This document shows positions 24,511 to 31,807 of a stretch of DNA of 37,636 nt, in pieces. The first letter of the stretch is position 1. Every line of letters starts with the position of its first letter. Origin of the DNA: Chloroflexi bacterium HGW-Chloroflexi-8 (lineage in GTDB: Bacteria; Chloroflexota; Anaerolineae; Anaerolineales; Anaerolineaceae); NCBI GenBank assembly GCA_002841995.1, contig PHBS01000018.1:1-37636 (forward strand), read 5' to 3'. The notes beneath the pieces were generated by a model. It was not told the origin of the DNA. It ran no database searches and saw nothing but the letters and a program-made list of their open reading frames with translations. The position numbers and the translations under genes were made by a program.

Positions 24511-24708
24511 ATGAAAAAGAACATGGGAAATTTGGATCGTATCATTCGAGCTATCGTTGCCGTCGTTATTGGTATTCTTTATTTTAGTGGGGTTGTCAGC
24601 GGCACTTTGGGTATTGTCTTACTGGTCATTGCAGGGATCTTATTGGCTACCAGTGTTGTAGCATTTTGCCCCTTATATTTTCCCTTTAAATTCAGTACCC
24701 GAAAATAA
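24511..24708 (+). CDS. DUF2892 family small membrane protein
   Basis: A 65-residue protein with two membrane helices (about 13-31 and 36-52), matching the DUF2892 family by its MGNLDRIIRAIVAVVIG start and the CPLYFPF motif near the end. Members are often fused to or encoded near rhodanese or sulfur-handling proteins; none is adjacent here. ATG 24511 is chosen because GGAGAG lies five bases upstream; the in-frame ATG 24493 precedes that site. Confidence 0.85.
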   Translation: MKKNMGNLDRIIRAIVAVVIGILYFSGVVSGTLGIVLLVIAGILLATSVVAFCPLYFPFKFSTRK

Positions 24709-24745
24709 AAGCCCGCAATAACCTTATCAAATAGCATCTTAACTA

Positions 24746-24796
24746 AACTGCACTCCAAAGCTGACCACAAGCAACAGTAGGAGCGCAGTTTTTTTG
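24746..24796 (+). terminator. Terminator after the DUF2892 gene
   Basis: AACTGCACTCC pairs with GGAGCGCAGTT (one internal mismatch) across a loop of about 23 bases and is followed by seven T residues. Confidence 0.7.
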
Positions 24797-24944
24797 ATTC
24801 CAATCAAGGCTGGTGGATTAAAATACGGTTACCCGATTGACTGTGAACAAATGGTCGCCTTGTTGACGATAAATGGGAAAAAAACTTGCAACATATTCAG
24901 GTAAATTTTCGTATACTAATCATATAGAGAAGAGAGGGAATACA

Positions 24945-26873
24945 ATGGTTATTAAGTCTACCGTTAAATCAAACCTGAAAAATTGTTTGCATGGGTTTAT
25001 ATATATCTTAATCGGAACATTACTGCTGACATCGTTCGCAAATGTTTCTGCTCAGTCTGTCCTGGACGGACCAACCGATCCACAGGAAATGACCGCTTTT
25101 TTTGATGGTGCAGTGACAACCTCCATGGCTGAAAACCACATTCCGGGGGCTGTGGTGGTGGTGGTCAAAGATGGTCAGGTATTTTTTTCCAAAGGTTATG
25201 GTTTCGCGAACGTTCAACCAAAAATCAAAGTAGATCCGGCAAGTACCCTTTTTCGTCCCGGATCGGTGTCCAAACTCTTTACCTGGACTGCTGTCATGCA
25301 GTTGGTTGAACAGGGGAAACTCTCTCTGGATGAGGATATCAATACCTATTTGGACTTTAAAATCCCGAATACATTCACGGAACCCATTACACTAAAAAAT
25401 CTTATGACCCATACCCCCGGGTTTGAAGATCGCGGGCAAGGGTTATTCAAGCTTAATGTTGAAGAAATGATTTCATTGGAAGATTATCTCAAGAATAATA
25501 TTCCTGCACGTGTTTTCCCTCCGGGTGAAATTGGGGCATATTCCAATTATGGAACTGCGTTAGCCGGGTATATTGTCCAACGGATATCCGGTTTGGATTT
25601 TAACCAATATGTACAGGAAAACATTTTCGATCCGCTCGGCATGGTGCATTCCACATTTCAGCAACCTTTGCCAACATCCATCGCCCAGGATATGGCGGGT
25701 GGTTTTCGTTATCTGAATGGAGATTTTGTTGCCGGGAGTTTTGAATTTGTGGTCGGATCACCTGCAGGAGGGTTAAGTGCCTCCGGTCTGGATATGGCAC
25801 GATTCATGATTGCGCACTTGCAAAATGGCGCGTATGACGGAAATCGGATTCTGAAGGAAGAAACGGCACTACAAATGCATAGCCCGCTTTATAGTCCGGA
25901 CGCGAGATTGGATGGTATGGCTCACGGTTTCTTTTACAATGTCATTAATGGGCAAAAAGTGATCTCCCATGGGGGGGATACGATGCTGTTCCATTCCTAT
26001 TTGGGTTTGCTTCCAGAAAAGAATGTGGGTATTTTCATATCCACCAATGGGACAACAGGTAACAAGCTCGTGAGCAGCGTGGGCGAAGCCTTTTTTGATC
26101 ATTATTATCCTGTTGAAGAACCACAATTATTTCCGGCCATCGATTTTGTTGATCGAAAAAATATCTATGCCGGTTCATATTTTCTCTCGCGCAGCAATTT
26201 TACGACCATCGAAAAACTAGTCACACGCCTCAACCCGATTACGGCATCTGTAGTTTCAGACAGACAAATTGCACTTTCTGTAGCGGGTGATACAGATATA
26301 TTTGTGGAGACCGAACCTGGATTGCTGGTGGATAAATTTGATTCTTCAAACCGGATGGTCTTAAAACAAAATGAAGGAAAGGTCTATTTAGTTACCGGTG
26401 CTCCTTTTGTTTTTATCAAAGGAACCTGGCTTGACTCAATCGGGTTGCATGCATTTATTTTCATTGGTGGCATCCTGTTATTTTTAATAACGATCATTGC
26501 CTGGTTTATTTCCTTCATCAAAGGGTTAAAGACGCATGATTCACGGAAATTGGCAGGTCGGGTGGGGCGGCTCATCGCAGCATTGTTCGGAATCAGCCTC
26601 TTTGCATTTCTAATTGCTTTTGCAAGCATTTTTATGGATATCAATCCTGCCTTTGGAGTACCCAATATTTATTTCAGTAATCCACCCATTTTGGATAGTC
26701 TAATGCAAGTGCCTAAAGTTTTGGCTGTCCTGGCAATGGTGATGGTGATATTCTGTGTGCTGGCCTGGATTTACAAATACTGGTCGAAAAAAGCACGCAT
26801 ATATTATCACTTGTTGACTGTGCTTGCCCTGGCTGTGGTTGGGTCGATGATTTATTGGAATATGTTGTTCTAA
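24945..26873 (+). CDS. Serine beta-lactamase-like hydrolase with C-terminal membrane domain
   Basis: A 642-residue exported protein of the penicillin-binding/class C beta-lactamase superfamily. A signal or anchor helix lies at about 18-36 (ending near NVSAQS). The catalytic triad motifs are SVSK (S107 to K110), YSN (Y199) and HGG (H342). The catalytic domain ends near 380, followed by a small beta-rich domain (about 390-505). Four membrane helices follow at about 508-532, 555-580, 600-620 and 622-640. Such proteins act as D-peptidases, esterases or aminopeptidases at the envelope; antibiotic resistance should not be inferred. GAGGG lies seven bases upstream of ATG 24945, and a TATACT is further upstream. 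It is convergent with the stalk protein at 26952. Confidence 0.88.
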   Translation: MVIKSTVKSNLKNCLHGFIYILIGTLLLTSFANVSAQSVLDGPTDPQEMTAFFDGAVTTSMAENHIPGAVVVVVKDGQVFFSKGYGFANVQPKIKVDPASTLFRPGSVSKLFTWTAVMQLVEQGKLSLDEDINTYLDFKIPNTFTEPITLKNLMTHTPGFEDRGQGLFKLNVEEMISLEDYLKNNIPARVFPPGEIGAYSNYGTALAGYIVQRISGLDFNQYVQENIFDPLGMVHSTFQQPLPTSIAQDMAGGFRYLNGDFVAGSFEFVVGSPAGGLSASGLDMARFMIAHLQNGAYDGNRILKEETALQMHSPLYSPDARLDGMAHGFFYNVINGQKVISHGGDTMLFHSYLGLLPEKNVGIFISTNGTTGNKLVSSVGEAFFDHYYPVEEPQLFPAIDFVDRKNIYAGSYFLSRSNFTTIEKLVTRLNPITASVVSDRQIALSVAGDTDIFVETEPGLLVDKFDSSNRMVLKQNEGKVYLVTGAPFVFIKGTWLDSIGLHAFIFIGGILLFLITIIAWFISFIKGLKTHDSRKLAGRVGRLIAALFGISLFAFLIAFASIFMDINPAFGVPNIYFSNPPILDSLMQVPKVLAVLAMVMVIFCVLAWIYKYWSKKARIYYHLLTVLALAVVGSMIYWNMLF

Positions 26874-26898
26874 AGCCAGCAAACTAATTTACCAATAA

Positions 26899-26932
26899 AA
26901 AGACCCTTTTCATGTCTCGGAAAAGGGTCTTT
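26899..26932. terminator. Bidirectional terminator between convergent genes
   Basis: AAAGACCCTTTT and AAAAGGGTCTTT form a perfect 12-bp stem with a 10-base loop. A or T runs on both sides allow use from either strand. Confidence 0.85.
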
Positions 26933-26951
26933 ATTTGCATTTTTCTTTCGG

Positions 26952-28568
26952 TTAGCCTGATACAGGTGTATCCGTGGGGGGTACAGGTGTATCTGTCGGT
27001 GGAACCGGTGTATTGGTGGGTGGAACCGGTGTATTGGTAGGTGCTGCTGTTGGGTAGAGGGTTTTAGTGGGTGTGTTCGTTGGTGGAGAAGTATTAGTCC
27101 AAGTCGGCGTATTGGTTGGCGCCTGGGTATTTGTGGGCGCCTGGGTGGTAGCCACAACGGTTGTATTGGTTGGTGTTGGAGTTCGGGATGGGGTATTGGT
27201 CGGATTGCCGGGTGCATTGGTGGCTGTATTGACCCGGGTGTTTGTTCGGGATGGGGTTCTTGTTCGGGTTGGTGTATTGCTCGGAGTCGCCGTTTGCAAT
27301 GGCGTTTCCGTTGGTGTAGCGGTTGGTGGTGGTGTTGAGGTTGGCAAAGGTGTATCGGTTGGTGTTTCACTGGGTAGTGGTGTTGGACTTTCGATGGGTG
27401 GCAGGGTAATTTTTGGCGTAGCTTGAACAATATCATCAATGAATACAACGGGTAAAGTTGGCGTTATTTTCGTACGACCCAGTGAATACCCACTCAGAAC
27501 CATTGTTGTGATCAGGCAAAGCAGCACAATTATCGTAAAGAGACCAGAAATCAATAAAACATTACGCCGAACGCCTTTGCGTTTTGGCGGTTCATTATCT
27601 CCAAACGTACTCTCCAAAAAGGGATCATTTGCCAGATTTTCATGACGAAGTTTTTCAATCGGAGTTACTGGAACAGGTGGTGTGAGCAGCGTGTTGGGGA
27701 CTGGTTCTGGTGTTTTTGGTTTTACCGGCGGTGTTACGACCGGGGGAATGTAATAATTAGGCACATCCGGTGAGATTTTTTGATTGAAGGAGATTGCTTT
27801 TGGAAGTTCAAAGGAAACGGGTTCCTCGGATGCTGGTTGACTTCCGAAATTGTTTTTACCTTTATATTCGTCCGATAGAAATCGGGACAAATCCGGTTCA
27901 TAATTTAATTCGCCGGTCTGATTGGGTCTTGGCTCCAAAAAAATACTGGCATCAAAATTCGAAAGAGATTCAAGATCCTGGTCTGCATCGGATGTATATT
28001 CTGCAACGACATCCGTTTCCTGTTGAGTTCCAAGGGAATTTTCATCCGGTTCATAGACATCCAAAGGTGAATCTGGCTCTCGTTCCGGTTCCCGCATTTC
28101 TTCAACAGGACCCAGCGGTTTTGTGAATATATCCGATGTTTCTTCAGGGGCGACCTGTACCGGTTCGCGCAGGTCAATTACATCATCAAAATCGGGGACT
28201 TCATCAACAATAAACGATCCATCAAATCCTATGATTGCCCCGGTGTGTCCGGTGCGTTCAGGTTCGGTTGGATCAAAAGTGCCACCTTCCAGGAACGGGT
28301 TAACGCCTGGGGTCAGCAGGCTGGTATCATCAATTTTCTTCCTGAGTTTGGAGATTGCCATATTGACAATCTTATTGTTCGGAACATTCTTCTGGCAGGC
28401 ATTTAAGACTTTTAATCGATCCAAATCAGAAGAAAAAGTTTCTGCAAGCCAAATCCAGGCAACTTCATTTTCAGGTTCATTCTGAATCACGCCAAACAAT
28501 AATTGTCTGGCTTCGTCTAGTTTTCCCGCACGGATTAAAGTAATTGCTTCATGAAGCAATTCAGGCAT
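26952..28568 (-). CDS. TPR-like, single-TM protein with Thr/Pro-rich outer stalk
   Basis: A 538-residue protein. The N-terminus is TPR-like (LLHEAITLIRAGKLDEARQL, then GVIQNEPENEVAWIWLAET, about 4-50). A long acidic, low-complexity cytosolic region follows to about 335, then one membrane helix at about 338-362 (NVLLISGLFTIIVLLCLITT). The C-terminus is about 150 residues of Thr/Pro-rich sequence with TPT and PTNTP repeats, typical of surface proteins in Anaerolineae and presumably a glycosylated wall-spanning stalk. The far end has a seven-residue repeat, PPT(N/D)TPV. ATG 28568 has GGAGAG upstream and is preferred over the in-frame ATG 28619. No catalytic domain is seen. It may link cytosolic TPR partners to the cell surface. 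Confidence 0.75.
   Translation of the reverse strand: MPELLHEAITLIRAGKLDEARQLLFGVIQNEPENEVAWIWLAETFSSDLDRLKVLNACQKNVPNNKIVNMAISKLRKKIDDTSLLTPGVNPFLEGGTFDPTEPERTGHTGAIIGFDGSFIVDEVPDFDDVIDLREPVQVAPEETSDIFTKPLGPVEEMREPEREPDSPLDVYEPDENSLGTQQETDVVAEYTSDADQDLESLSNFDASIFLEPRPNQTGELNYEPDLSRFLSDEYKGKNNFGSQPASEEPVSFELPKAISFNQKISPDVPNYYIPPVVTPPVKPKTPEPVPNTLLTPPVPVTPIEKLRHENLANDPFLESTFGDNEPPKRKGVRRNVLLISGLFTIIVLLCLITTMVLSGYSLGRTKITPTLPVVFIDDIVQATPKITLPPIESPTPLPSETPTDTPLPTSTPPPTATPTETPLQTATPSNTPTRTRTPSRTNTRVNTATNAPGNPTNTPSRTPTPTNTTVVATTQAPTNTQAPTNTPTWTNTSPPTNTPTKTLYPTAAPTNTPVPPTNTPVPPTDTPVPPTDTPVSG
26959..27042. repeat. Four tandem 21-bp units inside the stalk coding region
   Basis: Units at 26959-26979, 26980-27000, 27001-27021 and 27022-27042 encode PPTNTPV/PPTDTPV on the minus strand. 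The two right-hand units differ by one base. Such in-frame minisatellites vary in copy number by slippage. Confidence 0.8.
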
Positions 28569-28710
28569 TTTTCTATTCTCTCCAGGATTAAAACAGGTAT
28601 TATTGTGATTATCCTTCATTTTCTACAATTGAGCAATAAGAATCGAGGTAACTGTTTTTTACTTGTAAAGTTATCCGGCACCACAATGTGGCTCTCGAAT
28701 TAATCAGGAT

Positions 28711-28730
28711 GATTGTCACGCTTGACAATC
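28711..28730 (+). promoter_or_regulatory. Perfect inverted repeat upstream of the pyrB promoter
   Basis: GATTGTCA-CGCT-TGACAATC is an 8-bp perfect inverted repeat with a 4-base centre, ending three bases before the pyrB -35. It lies between divergent genes and is a likely regulator-binding site. Confidence 0.55.
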
Positions 28731-28733
28731 AAA

Positions 28734-28783
28734 TTGGACACAGGAATGAAACCCGTATAATCGGTATAATGAAATAAACCGAT
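28734..28783 (+). promoter_or_regulatory. pyrB promoter and start-site inverted repeat
   Basis: TTGGAC (28734-28739), a 16-base spacer and TATAAT (28756-28761) make a good sigma-70 promoter; a second TATAAT lies at 28765-28770. ATCGGT (28760-28765) and ACCGAT (28778-28783) form an inverted repeat around the predicted transcription start, either an operator or a small RNA hairpin. Confidence 0.6.
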
Positions 28784-28806
28784 AATTATCCAAAGGACAA
28801 AGCGAT

Positions 28807-29742
28807 ATGGCAACAATTTTAAAAGGCAAGGATATTCTGGATGTTAAAGACTTGAAACTGGAACACCTGAGCCTGATCATGGAAACCGCAGCCCGTTTTG
28901 AAGCGGTTATGGCTGCCGGTGGAAGGTTAACGAATATGGCCGGGAAGGTACTGGCAACTTTATTTTTTGAACCTTCTATTCAAACACGTCTGACATTTGA
29001 AACAGCAATGCTAAAAATGGATGGTCATGTTGTTTCAGTGATGGATGCCAATTCCACCAGTTCATCTGTAAAAGGGGAGACGTTATATGACACCGGTAAA
29101 ATGATCGATGGGTATGCGGATCTGGCTGTAATTCGTCATGCCAGAGTCGGAAGCTCTCTCGAATTAGCCGAAGGAGCTGGTGTACCAGTCATCAATGGTG
29201 GTGATGGTTCGGGACAGCATCCAACCCAGGCATTGATGGATTTAATGACGATACAGAAAGAACGCGGTCGCTTGAATAATCTGACAGTCACGATTGCCGG
29301 TGATCTGAAAAATAGTCGCACGGCACATTCGTTAGCCTGGTTACTGGGCAAGTATGGTCCTCGCTTTTATTTTGTTTCCCCACCCGAGATTGGCATGCCA
29401 GGGGATATTACATCGGCACTGCGAAATGATTTTATCGATGTCGTAGAAACAACGGACCTTGTAGAGGCAGCCAAAAAAAGCGATGTTTTATATATGACCC
29501 GCATTCAAAAAGAACGTTTCACTGACGAAAATCTGTACAACCGCCTGAAAGGCACCTATGTTGTCAATACGCGTTTGATTGAACAATCCAAACCTGGCAT
29601 CACGATTATGCATCCACTACCCAGGGTCGATGAAATTGATCGCGAGGTCGATGATTATGAAGGAGCTGCCTATTTCCGCCAGGCAGCCAATGGTGTTCCG
29701 ATCCGGATGGCGGTTATAGCCTTGATTACCGGGAACGAATAG
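28807..29742 (+). CDS. pyrB: Aspartate carbamoyltransferase catalytic chain PyrB
   Basis: A 311-residue enzyme that joins carbamoyl phosphate and aspartate in the second step of pyrimidine synthesis. Motifs in order: FFEPSIQTRLTFE (53-65), SSSVKGETLYDTGKM (the 80s loop), GGDGSGQHPTQALMDL, GDLKNSRTAHSLAW (aspartate side), VLYMTRIQKERF and HPLPRVDEIDREVD. The carbamoyl-phosphate loop reads S-I-Q-T-R, where the well-studied enzymes have S-T-R-T-R. This changes two residues that contact substrate; the rest of the active site is intact. No pyrI regulatory chain is adjacent. AAAGGA lies upstream of ATG 28807. pckA follows after 34 bases and is probably co-transcribed. Confidence 0.93.
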   Translation: MATILKGKDILDVKDLKLEHLSLIMETAARFEAVMAAGGRLTNMAGKVLATLFFEPSIQTRLTFETAMLKMDGHVVSVMDANSTSSSVKGETLYDTGKMIDGYADLAVIRHARVGSSLELAEGAGVPVINGGDGSGQHPTQALMDLMTIQKERGRLNNLTVTIAGDLKNSRTAHSLAWLLGKYGPRFYFVSPPEIGMPGDITSALRNDFIDVVETTDLVEAAKKSDVLYMTRIQKERFTDENLYNRLKGTYVVNTRLIEQSKPGITIMHPLPRVDEIDREVDDYEGAAYFRQAANGVPIRMAVIALITGNE

Positions 29743-29776
29743 AATTTATTAAGAAATCACAGATGGAGAAAAATTC

Positions 29777-31372
29777 ATGATGGAGAGTTCCACTTTTAAA
29801 TTCGAAATTGTCTCGCGTACAGGTGTGCAGGCTAAAAAAATTCACTGGAACCTTACACCACCTCTTTTGTATGAGGAAGTTATCCGGCGTGGAGAAGCCA
29901 TGATCGCTGAAAATGGCCCGCTGGTTATTTATACGGGGAAGGCAACCGGACGTTCAGCCAACGATAAGTTTTTTGTGAAAGAACCTTCCAGTCAGGAACA
30001 TGTCTGGTGGGGAAAGAATAATAAGCCTTTCGACCCCGGTAAGTTTGAAACCCTTAAGAATCGAATTCTCGATTATTTCAGCCAAAAAGAATTATATGGT
30101 CAGGATTGTTTTGGGGGAGCCGATCCGGCGTACCGTTTTCCTGTCCGAGTGGTAACAGATAGTGCCTGGTCAAGTCTGTTTGCATACAACATGTTTATTC
30201 ATGCCGAAAATGTGCTTCCAAAAGATTTCTTGCCAGAATTTACCGTGCTGGTTGCCTCCGGATTTGAAGCGGATCCGGAAATTGACGGGACCAGGTCAGA
30301 TGTGGTTGTTGCGATCCATCTGGGTCAGAAATTGGCTTTGATAGCCGGTACCCGCTATGCCGGCGAAATTAAGAAGACAGTTTTCACGGTCTTGAATTAT
30401 CTATTCCCTTTGCAGGGAGTTTTTCCGATGCATTGCGCTGCCAATATCGGTGAAAAAGATGATTCGGTGTTGTTTTTCGGCTTAAGCGGAACCGGCAAAA
30501 CAACGCTTTCCGCAGACCCCAAGCGACGATTAATTGGTGATGATGAACACGGTTGGAGTGATCGTGGAGTCTTTAACTTTGAAGGTGGTTGTTATGCGAA
30601 GGTTATTCACCTGTCTGCGAAAGACGAGCCGCAAATCTTCGGGATGACGCAACGCTTTGGCACCATTTTAGAAAATGTAGTCATCGATCCGAATACCCGC
30701 AAAATTGATTTGAATGATGAGACCATTACTGAAAATACACGTGCATCCTATTTGTTGAGCCAGATTGAAAATCATGAGCCCAGTGGTATGGGTGATCACC
30801 CACATAATGTCATCTTTCTAACAGCCGATGCTTTTGGTGTGTTACCTCCTATATCCCTTTTGACACCCGAGCAGGCCATGTATTATTTCCTTTCAGGTTA
30901 CACAGCCAAGGTAGCCGGGACGGAAAAAGGTATTAAAGAACCTCAGGCCACCTTCAGTACCTGTTTTGGTGGTCCGTTCATGGTACATCATCCAATGGTC
31001 TATGCAGAGCTGCTGAAAGAACGAATAAAAAAATCCGATGCACATTGCTGGCTGGTTAACACAGGCTGGACTGGTGGCCAATATGGTGTCGGGTCAAGGA
31101 TCAAAATCAGTTATACACGGGCAATGATCGAAACAATGTTAAACGGGGGGCTGGAGAAGGTGGCATTCATTCCGGATCCTGTTTTTGGGTTATTGATCCC
31201 TGCAGAATGCCCGGGTGTACCCGCAAGCGTGTTGCAACCTCGTAATACCTGGCCGAACGTAAGCGAATATGATGAACAAGCCAGGAAATTGGCAGCAATG
31301 TTTGTTCAAAACTTTGTTCAATTTGCGGATGCAGTACCAAAAGAAGTTTTAGAAGCCGGCCCGAAGATTTAA
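29777..31372 (+). CDS. pckA: Phosphoenolpyruvate carboxykinase (ATP)
   Basis: A 531-residue ATP-dependent PEPCK that interconverts oxaloacetate plus ATP with PEP, CO2 and ADP (gluconeogenesis or anaplerosis). Signature motifs: YTGKATGRSANDKFFV (about 54-69), MHCAANIG, kinase-1 loop GLSGTGKTTLSADP (about 235-248), the metal-binding LIGDDEHGW (about 252-260), and ENTRASYLLSQIEN. The length matches the family (about 530-540). GGAG lies eight bases upstream of ATG 29777; an adjacent second ATG is equally possible. The gene follows pyrB in the same direction with no terminator between them. Confidence 0.97.
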   Translation: MMESSTFKFEIVSRTGVQAKKIHWNLTPPLLYEEVIRRGEAMIAENGPLVIYTGKATGRSANDKFFVKEPSSQEHVWWGKNNKPFDPGKFETLKNRILDYFSQKELYGQDCFGGADPAYRFPVRVVTDSAWSSLFAYNMFIHAENVLPKDFLPEFTVLVASGFEADPEIDGTRSDVVVAIHLGQKLALIAGTRYAGEIKKTVFTVLNYLFPLQGVFPMHCAANIGEKDDSVLFFGLSGTGKTTLSADPKRRLIGDDEHGWSDRGVFNFEGGCYAKVIHLSAKDEPQIFGMTQRFGTILENVVIDPNTRKIDLNDETITENTRASYLLSQIENHEPSGMGDHPHNVIFLTADAFGVLPPISLLTPEQAMYYFLSGYTAKVAGTEKGIKEPQATFSTCFGGPFMVHHPMVYAELLKERIKKSDAHCWLVNTGWTGGQYGVGSRIKISYTRAMIETMLNGGLEKVAFIPDPVFGLLIPAECPGVPASVLQPRNTWPNVSEYDEQARKLAAMFVQNFVQFADAVPKEVLEAGPKI

Positions 31373-31492
31373 AAATTGTTTTGCCATCTACTTGCTTTCA
31401 TGCGGTTTTTGCGCTAATCTTAATGAGTTGTTTCACTGTAATGAGTTTGGAAATTAATTCTTAATATTGTCAAAAGACAAAAGGAGAACGCC

Positions 31493-31600
31493 ATGGGAGA
31501 TAAAAGTCCTAAGAATAAAGAAAAACGCAAAAAGAAGAACGAAAAGGCAAAAAAGGTAATTACACCTGTTCTGCCGACCAAACCTGAAGCTAAAAAATAA
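31493..31600 (+). CDS. 35-residue lysine-rich small protein
   Basis: A very small basic protein starting MGDKSPKNKEKRKKK and ending in KPEAKK. It is preceded by a strong ribosome binding site (AAAAGGAGA, seven bases before the ATG) and followed by a terminator, so it is very likely expressed. Lysines and asparagines dominate the first 23 residues. Short lysine-rich proteins beginning MGDKSPK or similar occur in many bacteria without an assigned function; I place it with them from memory of that N-terminal pattern. Binding to nucleic acid is plausible from the charge but not shown. The gene lies 120 bases after pckA. Confidence 0.75.
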   Translation: MGDKSPKNKEKRKKKNEKAKKVITPVLPTKPEAKK

Positions 31601-31614
31601 TAAATCAATAACAG

Positions 31615-31638
31615 ACCCCGCAGAAAGTGCGGGGTTTT
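31615..31638 (+). terminator. Intrinsic terminator after the lysine-rich small gene
   Basis: ACCCCGC and GCGGGGT form a 7-bp stem around AGAAAGT, followed by TTTTGTTT. Confidence 0.85.
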
Positions 31639-31795
31639 GTTTATAAAGTGAGTCCTGGTATTTTCATTAAACATTCATTGTTCCTTCATCTCCTGTGTTA
31701 TTGCTGGGTAAACCCAAAAACAAGAATATATATATTGCATTTCATAATCTTTCTTTTCATCGCAACTCCCATTGTGTATTCTTATCCAAAAATGC

Positions 31796-31801
31796 TATGA
31801 T
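31796..31801 (+). promoter_or_regulatory. Extended -10 of a leaderless promoter for the STAND gene
   Basis: TGCTATGAT: TATGAT ends six bases before ATG 31808, with TG one base upstream of the hexamer. A partial -35 (TTGTGT) lies 18 bases upstream. No ribosome binding site precedes the ATG. Confidence 0.5.
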
Positions 31802-31807
31802 CAACGT

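Noticed and set aside
26955-27430. Repetitive DNA that might suggest a CRISPR array
   Set aside because: Repeats are in-frame 21-bp or shorter codon repeats without unique spacers, explained by PTNTP-type protein sequence.
26870-27448. 192-codon minus-strand frame rich in Pro, His and Gln, and a plus-strand frame rich in Gly and Val (27067-27426)
   Set aside because: Both are shadows of the Thr/Pro repeat coding region of the stalk protein in other frames.
31420-31674. 84-codon hydrophobic minus-strand frame
   Set aside because: It is the antisense of the lysine-rich small gene (AAA/AAG codons read as Phe/Leu) and runs through its terminator.
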